Notes: generated by a model from the letters alone, not told the origin. 64,000 nucleotides of DNA from Dorea_A amylophila (GCF_025567265.1 NZ_JAOQJW010000004.1:1-64000), one strand, 5' to 3'; shown: positions 52,012 through 61,599, counted from the stretch's first letter. Numbers and translations: made by a program.

Positions 52012-52470
52012 TCATTCCTTATTCTCACTATACCCGGTAAAGAATTCAGATAATGCATCCAGTGTCTTCACAAGTACCGGAAGTTCGGTATCATCCAGTT
52101 TGTCCAGGATAGCCTGTGTCATCTGTCTGTGGTAATCTTCGTGATGATGGTAAGCCTTTACACCTTTTTCTGTCAGCTTGACAAGAACGACTCTTCTGTC
52201 TTCTTCACTGCGGTGACGCTCCACATATCTTTTATTCACCAGACTGTTCATGGCAGTCGTAAGGGATCCTACCGTAATATTCAGCTTTCTGGCGATGGAA
52301 GACATATTATTTCCTTCTCCGAGTCCGATTGCTTCTATTACATGCATATCATTATTTGTAAGATCCTTGAACTCGTCCGTAATAATCGCCTTTTCTTCCA
52401 GCTCCCATATTTCATTGATCAGACTGACCAGTGTCTGATTGATCATCTTATATGCGTCATCCATTCCCAT
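52012..52470 (-). CDS. fabT: MarR-family regulator, FabT-like
   Basis: The 152-residue protein has the MarR winged helix-turn-helix (about 35-100: LTNNDMHVIEAIG, ISS-type helix in MSSIARKLNITVGSLTTAMN, wing RSEEDRRVVLVKLTEKG). It is the last gene of the fatty acid operon, 51 bases after the FabK-like gene. FabT of streptococci represses fab genes when bound to acyl-ACP and recognises TTTGA-type palindromes. Two such palindromes lie at the promoter in front of fabH (62880-62940). Placement at the distal end, rather than near the front as in streptococci, makes the repressor a product of the full-length transcript. Confidence 0.88.
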   Translation of the reverse strand: MGMDDAYKMINQTLVSLINEIWELEEKAIITDEFKDLTNNDMHVIEAIGLGEGNNMSSIARKLNITVGSLTTAMNSLVNKRYVERHRSEEDRRVVLVKLTEKGVKAYHHHEDYHRQMTQAILDKLDDTELPVLVKTLDALSEFFTGYSENKE

Positions 52471-52521
52471 CTTCTGTAATTTCCTTCACTTTAACTCTTC
52501 ATTCTTTACTCTTGTCTTTTA

Positions 52522-53592
52522 TTATACCCTTTCTGGCATCAGAGAATCAATAACTTCTTTCACAGTTTCCAGATGATCTGCTCTGTATGCATATGCCCCG
52601 CAGAAAAGTAATGCATCATCGACATTTCCCTTTGCGGCATTGATCAGTGCCTGCGTAATACAATATGGTGTCGTTCCCGGATTACAGTGTTTCAGACAGC
52701 GGTAACAATGTGCGGGAGCGATCCTGCCCTGTTCTTTTACTTTTTTCATAAAGGGATTCAGAATCGCACGTCCAGGCATTCCCACAGGACTTTTTACGAT
52801 CACAATATCTTCTTTTCCGGCATTCAGATATGCTTCTTTATAGCGGATGTCTGCGTCACATTCTTCCGTTGTAACGAATCTGGTTGCCACTTGTATCGCA
52901 TCTGCCCCAAGGGAAAATGCATGTGCGGCGCTTTCGCTGTCATGAATTCCTCCACCGATTGCTATCGGAATCTTCTTTTCGTATTTATCCGAATAGTTCT
53001 GTATGATTTCTTTGATTTTCTGAATCTCCTGATCGTATATTGCCTGTCCTTCATATTCATCCAGCTGATCTTCACGAAATCCCAAATGTCCCCCGGCAAG
53101 CGGTCCTTCGATCACTACCAGATCCGGTATTCTTTGATATTTTTTATCCCAGTACTTTAATATGACATTCGCCGACTTTGCAGTAGATACGATCGGCGCA
53201 AGCAGAATGTCCGAATCCCCCACATATTTCGGAAGTTCCGTCGGAAGTCCCGCTCCCGATACGATCAGATCTGCGCCTGCTTCTACCACCGCATGCACAT
53301 ATTCTTCATAATGCTCCATGGCAACCATCAGATTAAATCCTATGATTCCATCCGGTGCCAGTTTTCTTGCTTTTTCATATTCCGATTTCACCGCTCTTAA
53401 GTTTGCTTCTAATGGATTCTTTTCAAAATCTTTTTCTTTAAAGCCGGGTTGAGCGGCAGAGATAATCCCTATGCCGCCCTCTTTTGCAACTGCTCCGGCA
53501 AGATTTCCAAGGCTGATCCCTACTCCCATACCACCCTGGATAACCGGAACTTTTGCCATCTTTGTTCCTATTTTCAATGGTTGTATTTCCAT
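52522..53592 (-). CDS. FabK-like / nitronate monooxygenase-family flavoprotein
   Basis: This second FMN-dependent TIM-barrel protein of the operon has 356 residues. VIQGGMGVGISLGNLAGAVAKEGGIG binds the FMN phosphate side, and EGPLAGGHLG holds the catalytic His region. The start is set at ATG 53592 (MEIQPLKIG), with GAGG upstream. Unlike the FabK at 60603 it has a C-terminal extension with CYRCLKHCNPGTTPYC, a CxxCxxxCx7C array that could hold an iron-sulfur cluster or zinc. It may be a second enoyl-ACP reductase, an isomerase or a nitronate-type oxidoreductase. Its place in the operon favours lipid metabolism. Confidence 0.85.
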   Translation of the reverse strand: MEIQPLKIGTKMAKVPVIQGGMGVGISLGNLAGAVAKEGGIGIISAAQPGFKEKDFEKNPLEANLRAVKSEYEKARKLAPDGIIGFNLMVAMEHYEEYVHAVVEAGADLIVSGAGLPTELPKYVGDSDILLAPIVSTAKSANVILKYWDKKYQRIPDLVVIEGPLAGGHLGFREDQLDEYEGQAIYDQEIQKIKEIIQNYSDKYEKKIPIAIGGGIHDSESAAHAFSLGADAIQVATRFVTTEECDADIRYKEAYLNAGKEDIVIVKSPVGMPGRAILNPFMKKVKEQGRIAPAHCYRCLKHCNPGTTPYCITQALINAAKGNVDDALLFCGAYAYRADHLETVKEVIDSLMPERV

Positions 53593-53637
53593 ATCTTTTT
53601 TCCTCGTCATATTATAGAATTTATGTGTTCATACCTA

Positions 53638-55344
53638 TTACATATTTCTGAAGCGCTCGTATCTATGTCTTATCAATTCCTGTTCTGACATGCTTCCATA
53701 TCTCATCAGAAACTCTTCTATTGCTTCATTTATCTGCATGATCACAGAATCCATATTCTGAACCGTATATGTTTCCGGTTCTGCGAAAACACGCTCTACA
53801 ATTCCCTGTGCTTTCAAATTCTCTGCTGTCAGCTTCATCACTTCTGCGGCTTCTTTTGCTTTAGAACTGTCTTTCCATAAAATGCTTGCGAATCCTTCCG
53901 GCGAAAGAATCGAATAGATAGAATTCTCCAGCATCCACACTTCATCCGCAGTTGCCATCGCAAGTGCTCCACCGCTTCCGCCTTCACCGATAATGATAGA
54001 TACGACCGGAACCTTTAATCCGGACATCTCATAGATATTTCTGGCAATCGCTTCTCCCTGTCCGCGCTCTTCTGCTTCCAGTCCGCAGAACGCTCCCGGT
54101 GTATCGACCAGACAAATGACAGGTCTGGCAAATTTTTCTGCCTGTTTCATCAGTCTTAATGCTTTTCGATAACCTTCCGGTTCCGGCATGCCGAAGTTTC
54201 TTTCGATATTTTCTTTCGTATTTCTTCCCTTTGCCTGTGCGATCACCGTTACCGGCATGCCATGGAACCTTGCCACACCGCCAATGATTGCTTTGTCATC
54301 CGCAAAATATCTGTCACCGTGGAATTCTACAAAGTCTGTAAAGAGCGCATCAATGTAATCACTTCCTACCGGACGGTCTTTTCGTCTGGAAAGTTCTACT
54401 CTCTGCCATGCCGTTAATTTTTCTTCTTTCCTTCCGTCTGCCACCAGATCCTGAGCACATTCTTTTCTATTAAAATCTGTTCCTTTTCCATTCTCATGAA
54501 GTGCAAGGATTTTAGAAAGTACTGCTTTCATCTGCGGACGTTCTACAATGGCATCCAGGAATCCATGTTCCAATAAGAACTCTGCTCTTTGGAATCCCTC
54601 CGGAAGCTTTTGGCCGATGGTCTGCTCGATCACTCTTGGGCCTGCGAACCCGATCAGAGCTTTTGGCTCTGCCAGGATCACATCCCCGAGCATCGCAAAG
54701 CTTGCGGTTACTCCGCCAGTCGTGGGATCAGTCAGTATGCTGATATAAAGAAGTCCGGCATCACTGTGGTGCTTCAGTGCTGCGGATGTCTTTGCCATCT
54801 GCATCAGAGAGACGATTCCCTCCTGCATGCGGGCCCCTCCGGAGCAGGCAAATAAGATGACCGGAAGTCTTTCTTCTGTTGCCCGTTCTACTGCCCTTGC
54901 TATCTTCTCTCCAACTGCTTCTCCCATGCTGGCCATCAAAAATCTCCCATCACAGACTCCGATAGCCGTCTCACGGCCGTCAATCTTTGCTTTTCCTGTT
55001 ATGACTGCTTCTGAAAGCCCTGTCTTTTCCTGCAGTTTTTCCAGTTTTTCTTCGTATCCTTTGTATTCCAGAGGATTCCCTCCCTGAAGATCAGAATCCC
55101 ACTCTTCAAAAGAACCTTCATCTGTGACCATCTCGATCCTTCGTCTCGCATGCACGCGGAAATATCCCCCGCACTTCGGACAGATGTAATGATCTTTCTT
55201 TACATCCTCTGCAATAATTGCTCCTCCACACTTGTTACATTTGCGGAGTAATCCCTCCGGTACTTCCGGTCGTCTGGTAAATGTAATATAATTCTTTCTT
55301 CCGACAGCAATTCTGGTTTTCTTAAATACGTTGTCCAGCTTCAT
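53638..55344 (-). CDS. accDA: acetyl-CoA carboxylase carboxyltransferase, AccD-AccA fusion
   Basis: One 568-residue chain contains both carboxyltransferase halves. Residues 1-295 are AccD-like, with the zinc finger Cys36, Cys39, Cys55, Cys58 and the crotonase-like core FACSGGARMQEG. Residues 310-568 are AccA-like, with FHGDRYFADDKAIIGG, TPGAFCGLEAEERGQ and GEGGSGGALAMA. E. coli and B. subtilis use separate subunits. With AccC and AccB from the same operon it forms malonyl-CoA. The gene lies 12 bases after accC. There is no stop or frameshift between halves, so the fusion is real. Confidence 0.95.
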   Translation of the reverse strand: MKLDNVFKKTRIAVGRKNYITFTRRPEVPEGLLRKCNKCGGAIIAEDVKKDHYICPKCGGYFRVHARRRIEMVTDEGSFEEWDSDLQGGNPLEYKGYEEKLEKLQEKTGLSEAVITGKAKIDGRETAIGVCDGRFLMASMGEAVGEKIARAVERATEERLPVILFACSGGARMQEGIVSLMQMAKTSAALKHHSDAGLLYISILTDPTTGGVTASFAMLGDVILAEPKALIGFAGPRVIEQTIGQKLPEGFQRAEFLLEHGFLDAIVERPQMKAVLSKILALHENGKGTDFNRKECAQDLVADGRKEEKLTAWQRVELSRRKDRPVGSDYIDALFTDFVEFHGDRYFADDKAIIGGVARFHGMPVTVIAQAKGRNTKENIERNFGMPEPEGYRKALRLMKQAEKFARPVICLVDTPGAFCGLEAEERGQGEAIARNIYEMSGLKVPVVSIIIGEGGSGGALAMATADEVWMLENSIYSILSPEGFASILWKDSSKAKEAAEVMKLTAENLKAQGIVERVFAEPETYTVQNMDSVIMQINEAIEEFLMRYGSMSEQELIRHRYERFRNM

Positions 55345-55356
55345 CAGCAGTCACCT

Positions 55357-56691
55357 CTACAGTCTTTCAATAAATTCAATATCTATATTTCCCTCAATGT
55401 AATCCGGATGATTCACAATTCCATACTGATAATCCACATTCGTGTCAATTCCTTCTATAATGACCTCACCCAGCGCACTCTGCATCTTGTGGATTGCTTC
55501 CTGACGGTTCTTCGCCCATACGATCAGTTTTGCCACCATGGAATCATAATATGGCGGAATCGTATAACCACTGTATATTGCAGAATCGATGCGGATTCCC
55601 TTTCCTCCCGGAAGATACATATCCGTGATCGTTCCCGGAGACGGGCGGAATCCTTTCTCCGGATTCTCTGCATTGATCCTGCACTCGATCGCATGTCCGG
55701 TCAGTTTAATGTCTTCCTGTGTATAGGACAGCTTCTGTCCGGATGCGATACGGATCTGTTCCTTTACAAGATCTACACCGGTTACCCATTCCGTTACCGG
55801 ATGCTCCACCTGGATCCTGGTATTCATTTCCATGAAATAAAAGTTCCCGGATTTTTCTAATAAGAACTCGATCGTTCCGGCATTCTCATACCCTGCTGCT
55901 TTGGCGGCTTTCACCGCCGCATCTCCCATCTTTTTTCTCAGTTCATCTGACAATGCAACAGATGGGGATTCTTCAATCAATTTTTGGTGATTACGCTGGA
56001 TGGAACAGTCTCTTTCTCCCAGATGGATCACATTGCCATATTTATCTGCCAGAATCTGGAACTCAATATGTCTTGGATTTTCTACAAAGTGTTCAATGTA
56101 CATCGTCGAATCGGCAAATGCCATCTCAGTCTCTTTCTGCGCCGTCTGAAATGCAGATTCAAACTCTTCCGGTGTCCATGCAGTACGCATGCCTTTCCCT
56201 CCGCCGCCAAGGGCAGCTTTTATAATAACCGGATAGCCGATCTCCTGTGCCAACGCAGCACCTGTCTTTGCATCGTAGACCGGTTCCTTACTTCCAGGTA
56301 TGACCGGAACGCCTGCTGCCATCATCGTATTTCTCGCAACCTGTTTATTACCAAGGCTTGCAATGACTTTGGAATCCGGTCCGATGAATGTAATATTGCA
56401 TTGCTCACATAATTCTGCAAATTTACTGTTCTCAGACAGGAATCCGAATCCGGGATGAATTGCATCTGCACCACTGATGATCGTTGCACTGATGATATTT
56501 TCCATACTGAGATAGCTGTCTTTTGACGGAGCAGGACCTATGCAGATTGCTTCATCTGCAAGCTTCGTGTGCAATGCTTCTTTATCTGCCTCGGAATAGA
56601 CCGCCACAGTCTCTATTCCCATCTCACGGCAGGCACGGATGATACGCACTGCAATCTCTCCCCTGTTTGCGATCAATACTTTTTTAATCAT
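55357..56691 (-). CDS. accC: acetyl-CoA carboxylase, biotin carboxylase subunit
   Basis: AccC carboxylates the biotin on AccB using ATP and bicarbonate. The ATP-grasp fold is recognised by the N-terminal KVLIANRGEIAVRIIRACRE, the glycine-rich loop AALGGGGKGMR, the ERDCSIQRNHQK segment, and the catalytic MNTRIQVEHPVTE. At 444 residues it is full length. Six bases of GAAAGG-type site precede the start. It lies between fabZ and accDA in the operon. Confidence 0.97.
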   Translation of the reverse strand: MIKKVLIANRGEIAVRIIRACREMGIETVAVYSEADKEALHTKLADEAICIGPAPSKDSYLSMENIISATIISGADAIHPGFGFLSENSKFAELCEQCNITFIGPDSKVIASLGNKQVARNTMMAAGVPVIPGSKEPVYDAKTGAALAQEIGYPVIIKAALGGGGKGMRTAWTPEEFESAFQTAQKETEMAFADSTMYIEHFVENPRHIEFQILADKYGNVIHLGERDCSIQRNHQKLIEESPSVALSDELRKKMGDAAVKAAKAAGYENAGTIEFLLEKSGNFYFMEMNTRIQVEHPVTEWVTGVDLVKEQIRIASGQKLSYTQEDIKLTGHAIECRINAENPEKGFRPSPGTITDMYLPGGKGIRIDSAIYSGYTIPPYYDSMVAKLIVWAKNRQEAIHKMQSALGEVIIEGIDTNVDYQYGIVNHPDYIEGNIDIEFIERL

Positions 56692-56721
56692 CTTTCCTTA
56701 CACTCCTATGCTGCTTTTTGT

Positions 56722-57150
56722 TTATCCAACCATGAATGTCAGTTCTGCACTGACTACTACCTTTCCATCCACACTTGCGACTGCCTCGCCGACACCGACA
56801 GGCCCTTTTCGCCGGATGATCTTCGTCTCCAGACGTACCTTGTCTCCCGGAACGATCTTACCTTTGAATTTACATTTATTGATTCCGCCGAAATATGCAA
56901 TCTTTCCTTTGTTTTCTTCCAGACTTAAGATTGCAACCGCACCGGCCTGCGCCAGCGCTTCCACAGTCAGTACTCCCGGCATCACCGGTTCTTCCGGAAA
57001 ATGTCCGGCGAAGAATTCTTCTCTGTAAGACACACATTTATATCCCACTGCGTATTCTCCCGGTACATAATCCTCAATGTAATCCAACAGAAGAAATGGG
57101 TGGCGGTGCGGGATGATTTCTTTTATCTGATTGATATCCAAATGATTCAT
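56722..57150 (-). CDS. fabZ: 3-hydroxyacyl-ACP dehydratase
   Basis: FabZ removes water from 3-hydroxyacyl-ACP. The hot-dog fold motif is present with catalytic His in GHFPEEPVMPGV and Glu in VEALAQAG, and the N-terminal IPHRHPFLLLD segment is typical. At 142 residues it is full length. No FabA, FabM or FabN-type isomerase is in the operon, so the way unsaturated acids are made is not shown here. The start lies 9 bases past the accB stop. Confidence 0.97.
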   Translation of the reverse strand: MNHLDINQIKEIIPHRHPFLLLDYIEDYVPGEYAVGYKCVSYREEFFAGHFPEEPVMPGVLTVEALAQAGAVAILSLEENKGKIAYFGGINKCKFKGKIVPGDKVRLETKIIRRKGPVGVGEAVASVDGKVVVSAELTFMVG

Positions 57151-57159
57151 ACTGTCCTC

Positions 57160-57627
57160 CTACACGATGCGGAACAATGGCTGTCCATATTCCACACCTT
57201 CCTGATTATTTACCAGAATCTCTGCGACTGTTCCGCTGTAATCGCTTTCGATCTCATTCATCAGCTTCATTGCTTCTACAATTCCGAGTGTCTGTCCTTT
57301 TTCTACTCTGTCACCGACTTTTACGAAACTTTCCGCATCTTCCGCAGGTGCTGCATAGAATGTTCCTACCAACGGGGATTCCACTACATTCCCGACAGGT
57401 ATTTCTTCGGCAGATGTTCCCGATATCTGATCTCCTTCTGCTGCTTTTTTTATCTCAGCAGCAGAAGTTGTTACCGCATTCACCGGTGCAGACAGATTTT
57501 CCGTCACATAGCATGTATTTTCTTTCTTGCTCAAATGCAATTTGATTCCTTCTTCCTCATATTTAAATCCTGTCAGATCTGACTTTGACACGGCATCTAT
57601 GAGTTCGATCATTTTCTCCATTTCCAT
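57160..57627 (-). CDS. accB: biotin carboxyl carrier protein
   Basis: The 155-residue carrier has a biotinyl domain (about 80-155) with Lys121 in EAMKLMNEI, preceded by the thumb region GTFYAAPAEDAESFVKVGD. The N-terminal 40 residues match the usual AccB head, and the linker is rich in Ala, Thr and Glu. It is located between fabF and fabZ, the usual order in Firmicutes operons. Confidence 0.96.
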   Translation of the reverse strand: MEMEKMIELIDAVSKSDLTGFKYEEEGIKLHLSKKENTCYVTENLSAPVNAVTTSAAEIKKAAEGDQISGTSAEEIPVGNVVESPLVGTFYAAPAEDAESFVKVGDRVEKGQTLGIVEAMKLMNEIESDYSGTVAEILVNNQEGVEYGQPLFRIV

Positions 57628-57656
57628 ATGCTTTTTGTCCCTCCTGTGATTCTCCG

Positions 57657-58895
57657 CTAGCCTTCATACCGCTTCAACAATAACACTGCATTATGCCCTC
57701 CGAATCCAAGCGAGTTGGTCAGTACATAATCCACTTTCTTCTCAATCGGCGCACCAATTGCATAATTCAGGTCACATTCTTCATCTGCGGTTTCTGTTCC
57801 GACAGTCTGATGAATGAAGTTATCCTGAATTGTCTTCACACAGGTAATAAACTCTACACCTCCTGCTGCGCCAAGCAGATGTCCGATCATAGATTTTGTA
57901 GAATTGATCACAACATCCTTTGCCGCTTCGCCGAGTGCCAGCTTAATTGCACGTGTCTCGAACAGGTCATTATGATGTGTACTGGTTCCATGTGCATTGA
58001 TATAATCTACCTGAGAAGGTTCGATCCCGCCTTCTTCCATTGCAAGTTCCATTGCTTTGGCTGCTCCGCTTCCGTCTTCTGCCGGAGAAGTAATGTGATA
58101 TGCATCTCCCGTAGAACCATATCCGACAAGTTCGGCATAGATGACTGCACCACGTTGTTTTGCATGTTCCAGTTCTTCCAGAACAACTACACCTGCACCT
58201 TCTCCGAGAACGAATCCATCCCTGTCTTTATCAAATGGTCTGGATGCCTTCATCGGATCTGTAGAAGTCGAAAGTGCTGTCAGACTTGTGAATCCTGCGA
58301 CTCCGGTCTCACAGATACATCCTTCTGCTCCACCCGCCAGCATCACTTCTGCGTCACCATACTGGATCGCACGGAATGCATCACCGATGCAGTTTGTTCC
58401 ACTGGCACATGCTGTGACAACATTCGTGCATTTTCCTTTCAGCCCAAGCTGGATGGAAATATTGCCTGCTGCCATGTTCGAGATCATCATCGGAACCAGC
58501 AATGGATTGACTCTTCCCGGTCCTTTGGTCCGGATCTTTTCATATTCTTTTTCTACTGCCTGAAGGCTTCCGATACCGGAACCTACGATCACACCGACAC
58601 GGAACGGATCTTCTTTTGACATATCAAGTCCGGAATCCTCGAATGCTTCTTTCGCCGCCGCTACCGCATACTGGGAAAATGGCTCCATTCTTCTTGCTGC
58701 CTTAAAATCCATTCTGTCTTTTGCCTGAAAATCTTTTACCTCGGCCGCAATTTTCACCTTATATTCCGTAGTGTCGAATTTTGTGATCTCTCCGATTCCT
58801 ACTTTACCTTCTTTTATACCGTCCCAGAACTCCTCTACGGTATTTCCGATCGGAGTCACTGCTCCAAGTCCTGTCACTACAACCCTTCTCTTCAT
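57657..58895 (-). CDS. fabF: 3-oxoacyl-ACP synthase II
   Basis: This elongating condensing enzyme of 412 residues has the Cys-His-His triad: Cys163 in VTACASGTN, His in NAHGTSTHHND and His in KSMIGHLLGAAG. The GFGGHNAVL C-terminal segment is typical. It is placed after fabG by 15 bases. The sequence is of FabF rather than FabB type by operon and length. Confidence 0.97.
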   Translation of the reverse strand: MKRRVVVTGLGAVTPIGNTVEEFWDGIKEGKVGIGEITKFDTTEYKVKIAAEVKDFQAKDRMDFKAARRMEPFSQYAVAAAKEAFEDSGLDMSKEDPFRVGVIVGSGIGSLQAVEKEYEKIRTKGPGRVNPLLVPMMISNMAAGNISIQLGLKGKCTNVVTACASGTNCIGDAFRAIQYGDAEVMLAGGAEGCICETGVAGFTSLTALSTSTDPMKASRPFDKDRDGFVLGEGAGVVVLEELEHAKQRGAVIYAELVGYGSTGDAYHITSPAEDGSGAAKAMELAMEEGGIEPSQVDYINAHGTSTHHNDLFETRAIKLALGEAAKDVVINSTKSMIGHLLGAAGGVEFITCVKTIQDNFIHQTVGTETADEECDLNYAIGAPIEKKVDYVLTNSLGFGGHNAVLLLKRYEG

Positions 58896-58910
58896 ATATC
58901 TTAATCTCCT

Positions 58911-59660
58911 TTACATCACCATACCGCCGTCTACATGCAATACCTGTCCGGTAATATATCCCGCATCCTCTGACGCAAGAAATGCAACTGCATTCGCCAC
59001 ATCTTCTGCTTTTCCGAATTTTCCAAGCGGAATCTGTGCGGCAGACGCTTCTTTTATCTTTTCCGGAAGTACTTCTGTCATGTCGGTCTCGATAAATCCC
59101 GGTGCAACTGCATTGACCGTGATTCCTCTGGATGCCACTTCTCTGGCTGCTGTTTTGGTCAGTCCGATCACACCTGCTTTGGACGCCGCATAATTTGCCT
59201 GTCCTGCATTACCGCTGACACCTACAACAGATGCCATATTTATAATGCGTCCGCTTCTCTGGCGGATCATCTGGCGGAGCGCAGCTCTTATTGTATGAAA
59301 TGTTCCCTTCAAGTTTGTGTCCAATACCTTATCAAAATCTTCTTCTGACATCTTCATAAGGAGTCCATCCTTTGTGATTCCTGCATTATTAACCAGAATA
59401 TCAATTCTTCCCTGCTCCTTGATCACCGTCTCGATGAATTCTTTACAAGCATCAAAATCGGCCACATTACATTGTATGATCACCGCTTTACCGCCTGCAG
59501 ACTCAACTTCATTCTTTACTTCTTCGGCTCTTTCTCTGGAACCGTTATAGTTGATCACAACTGTTGCTCCTTTTGATGCAAGCTTTACAGCGATTGCTTT
59601 TCCAATTCCTCTGGATGCTCCGGTTACAACCGCAACTTTTCCTTCCATTGTCTGATCCAT
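58911..59660 (-). CDS. fabG: 3-oxoacyl-ACP reductase
   Basis: This SDR enzyme of 249 residues has TGASRGIG for NADPH, NNAGIT, the catalytic Ser in MASVVG and Tyr-Lys in YAASKAGV. NYNGSRERA after the second strand is typical of NADP preference. It starts two bases after the fabD stop. GGQVLHVDGGMVM at the C terminus is a FabG hallmark. Confidence 0.97.
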   Translation of the reverse strand: MDQTMEGKVAVVTGASRGIGKAIAVKLASKGATVVINYNGSRERAEEVKNEVESAGGKAVIIQCNVADFDACKEFIETVIKEQGRIDILVNNAGITKDGLLMKMSEEDFDKVLDTNLKGTFHTIRAALRQMIRQRSGRIINMASVVGVSGNAGQANYAASKAGVIGLTKTAAREVASRGITVNAVAPGFIETDMTEVLPEKIKEASAAQIPLGKFGKAEDVANAVAFLASEDAGYITGQVLHVDGGMVM

Positions 59661-59662
59661 CT

Positions 59663-60610
59663 TTACGATTCCTCCATCCTGTTTCCACCATCTGCGAGTT
59701 CCTCACAGACTTTATCCACATCCTCCCACTGGGAAATGTGGAATACTTTCACATTTCGATTGATTTTTCTTAAGAATCCTTCCAGTGTCCTGCCCGGTCC
59801 GATTTCGACGAATGTATCCACACCATCTGCGATCATGCGCTCCATGCTCTGCATCCAGCGCACCGGTGAACTGATCTGTGTCGTAAGAAGCCCCGGAGTT
59901 TCTCTGATATCCGTTACTTCTTCTGCCGATACGTTTGTCACATACGGAATCTTCAATTCATGAAATCTGGTATTCTCCAGCTCTTCTGCCAGCTTCTCTC
60001 CCGCCGGAACCAGCATCTTCGAATGGAACGGTCCGCTGACATTTAACATAATTGTCCGTCTTGCACCTGCTTCTTTTAATTTTCCGGCTGCTTCTTCCAC
60101 AGCCTTCGTCTTGCCGGTGATAACAATCTGTCCCGGACAATTATAATTTGCAACTGATACATCTGCGATCGGTTCGATCACTTCTTCGATTTTCTCTGCA
60201 TCCATGGAGATGACCGCACACATAGCACCTTCTCCTGCCGGCACCGTATTCTGCATCAGAATTCCTCTTTTTCTCACCAGACGGATCGCATCCATATCAT
60301 TCATCCCGCCGGCAATTGCGATCGCCGGATATTCACCGAGACTTAATCCTGCCGTAACATCTGCTTTCAACCCTTTATTCTCTGCAACTCTTGTCATCGC
60401 AAGACAAGTGGTAACCATCGCTGCTTGCGTATATTCCGTCAGATCCAGTTTGTCATTTTCTTCAAAGCAGAGTGCTTTCATATCCAGACCAAGCTCCTCA
60501 CCTGCCTGATCGAATATGTATCTTGCGATCTCACTGTTCTCATAAAAGTCGGCTCCCATGCCGGCTTTCTGAGCTCCCTGTCCGGGATAAATAAATGCAG
60601 TCTTACTCAT
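59663..60610 (-). CDS. fabD: malonyl-CoA:ACP transacylase
   Basis: FabD moves malonyl from CoA to ACP. The 315-residue protein starts with FIYPGQGAQKAGMG. The nucleophile Ser90 lies in AGLSLGEYPA, where the usual His before the Ser is Leu, and the second catalytic His is in SGPFHSKML. It overlaps the fabK end by eight bases, so the two are coupled. The Leu change leaves the Ser-His pair intact. Confidence 0.96.
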   Translation of the reverse strand: MSKTAFIYPGQGAQKAGMGADFYENSEIARYIFDQAGEELGLDMKALCFEENDKLDLTEYTQAAMVTTCLAMTRVAENKGLKADVTAGLSLGEYPAIAIAGGMNDMDAIRLVRKRGILMQNTVPAGEGAMCAVISMDAEKIEEVIEPIADVSVANYNCPGQIVITGKTKAVEEAAGKLKEAGARRTIMLNVSGPFHSKMLVPAGEKLAEELENTRFHELKIPYVTNVSAEEVTDIRETPGLLTTQISSPVRWMQSMERMIADGVDTFVEIGPGRTLEGFLRKINRNVKVFHISQWEDVDKVCEELADGGNRMEES

Positions 60611-61541
60611 AGAATCCTTTTCCTCCGATCAATGCATCTGTCTCATTCACCAGTTTCTGAACCAGCTCTTTACATGACATTCTTTCTTTTACCATACCTG
60701 CAATCTGTCCTGCCATTACACTTCCGTTCTTCACATCGCCTTCTACAACTGCTTTTCTAAGTCCGCCAAGTGTAAGCTTTTCTAATTCTTCAAATCCGGC
60801 TCCGGCGTTCTCCAGTTCCAGATATTTTCTCGTCATATCATTGCGAAGGGCTCTGACCGGATGTCCTGTGGTTCTTCCTGTTACTTTGGAATCAATATCC
60901 TTCGCTTTGATGATTCTTTCTTTGTAATTCTCATGTACCTGGGATTCATCTGTAACGACAAAATGTGTTCCCATCTGAACACCTTTTGCTCCCAGCATAA
61001 ATGCGGCAGCGATTCCTCTTCCGTCTGCAATTCCTCCGGCAGCAATAACCGGAATATTGACTGCATCCACGATTTGCGGAACAAGCACCATCGTTGTACT
61101 CTCGCCGATATGTCCGCCGGCTTCACATCCTTCTGCTACCAGGGCGTCTGCCCCGCAGCGTTCCATTCTCTTCGCCAGGGCTACAGAAGCAACAACAGGA
61201 ATAACCTTTACTCCGGCTTCTTTCCACATCTTCATGTATTTCTCCGGATTACCTGCACCGGTGGTCACAACTTTTACACCTTCTTCAACGATTACCTTTG
61301 CGACCTCATCTGCATAAGGACTCATCAGCATGATGTTGACACCGAACGGTTTGTCTGTCAGTTCTTTTGCCTTGCGTACCTGATCTCTTACCCAGTCTGC
61401 CGGAGCACTTGCTGCACCGATGAGTCCCAGTCCGCCGGCTTCAGATACACCTGCTGCCAGATGATATTCTGCTACCCAGGCCATACCGCCCTGGATGATC
61501 GGGTATTCAATTCCTAATAATCTGGTTACTTCTGTCTGCAT
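60603..61541 (-). CDS. fabK: enoyl-ACP reductase, FMN type
   Basis: FabK is the flavin enoyl reductase of many Firmicutes that replaces FabI and is insensitive to triclosan. Visible are the FMN region YPIIQGGMAWVAEYHLAAGVSEAGG, given here as its IIQGGMAW core, the catalytic His in EGCEAGGHIGE and IAAGGIADGRG. At 312 residues it is full length. No FabI is in the operon. It lies between acpP and fabD. Confidence 0.96.
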   Translation of the reverse strand: MQTEVTRLLGIEYPIIQGGMAWVAEYHLAAGVSEAGGLGLIGAASAPADWVRDQVRKAKELTDKPFGVNIMLMSPYADEVAKVIVEEGVKVVTTGAGNPEKYMKMWKEAGVKVIPVVASVALAKRMERCGADALVAEGCEAGGHIGESTTMVLVPQIVDAVNIPVIAAGGIADGRGIAAAFMLGAKGVQMGTHFVVTDESQVHENYKERIIKAKDIDSKVTGRTTGHPVRALRNDMTRKYLELENAGAGFEELEKLTLGGLRKAVVEGDVKNGSVMAGQIAGMVKERMSCKELVQKLVNETDALIGGKGFYE

Positions 61542-61599
61542 AATCTCTATACTCCCTGTCTTTTTATAATCTCATTTTTATGTTACTGTCCTGTATTTC

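Noticed and set aside
51950..52014. Twenty sense codons in frame after the TGA of the MarR gene, suggesting readthrough
   Set aside because: The encoded tail looks protein-like, but 20 open codons are expected often by chance, and there is no recoding signal.
57693..58619. A 308-codon plus-strand open frame
   Set aside because: It is antisense to fabF, with composition typical of a shadow frame and no start signal. fabF is unmistakable.
60861..61517. A 218-codon open frame on the plus strand
   Set aside because: It lies wholly antisense to fabK, is rich in Cys, Ser and His as mirror frames are, and has no ribosome site.
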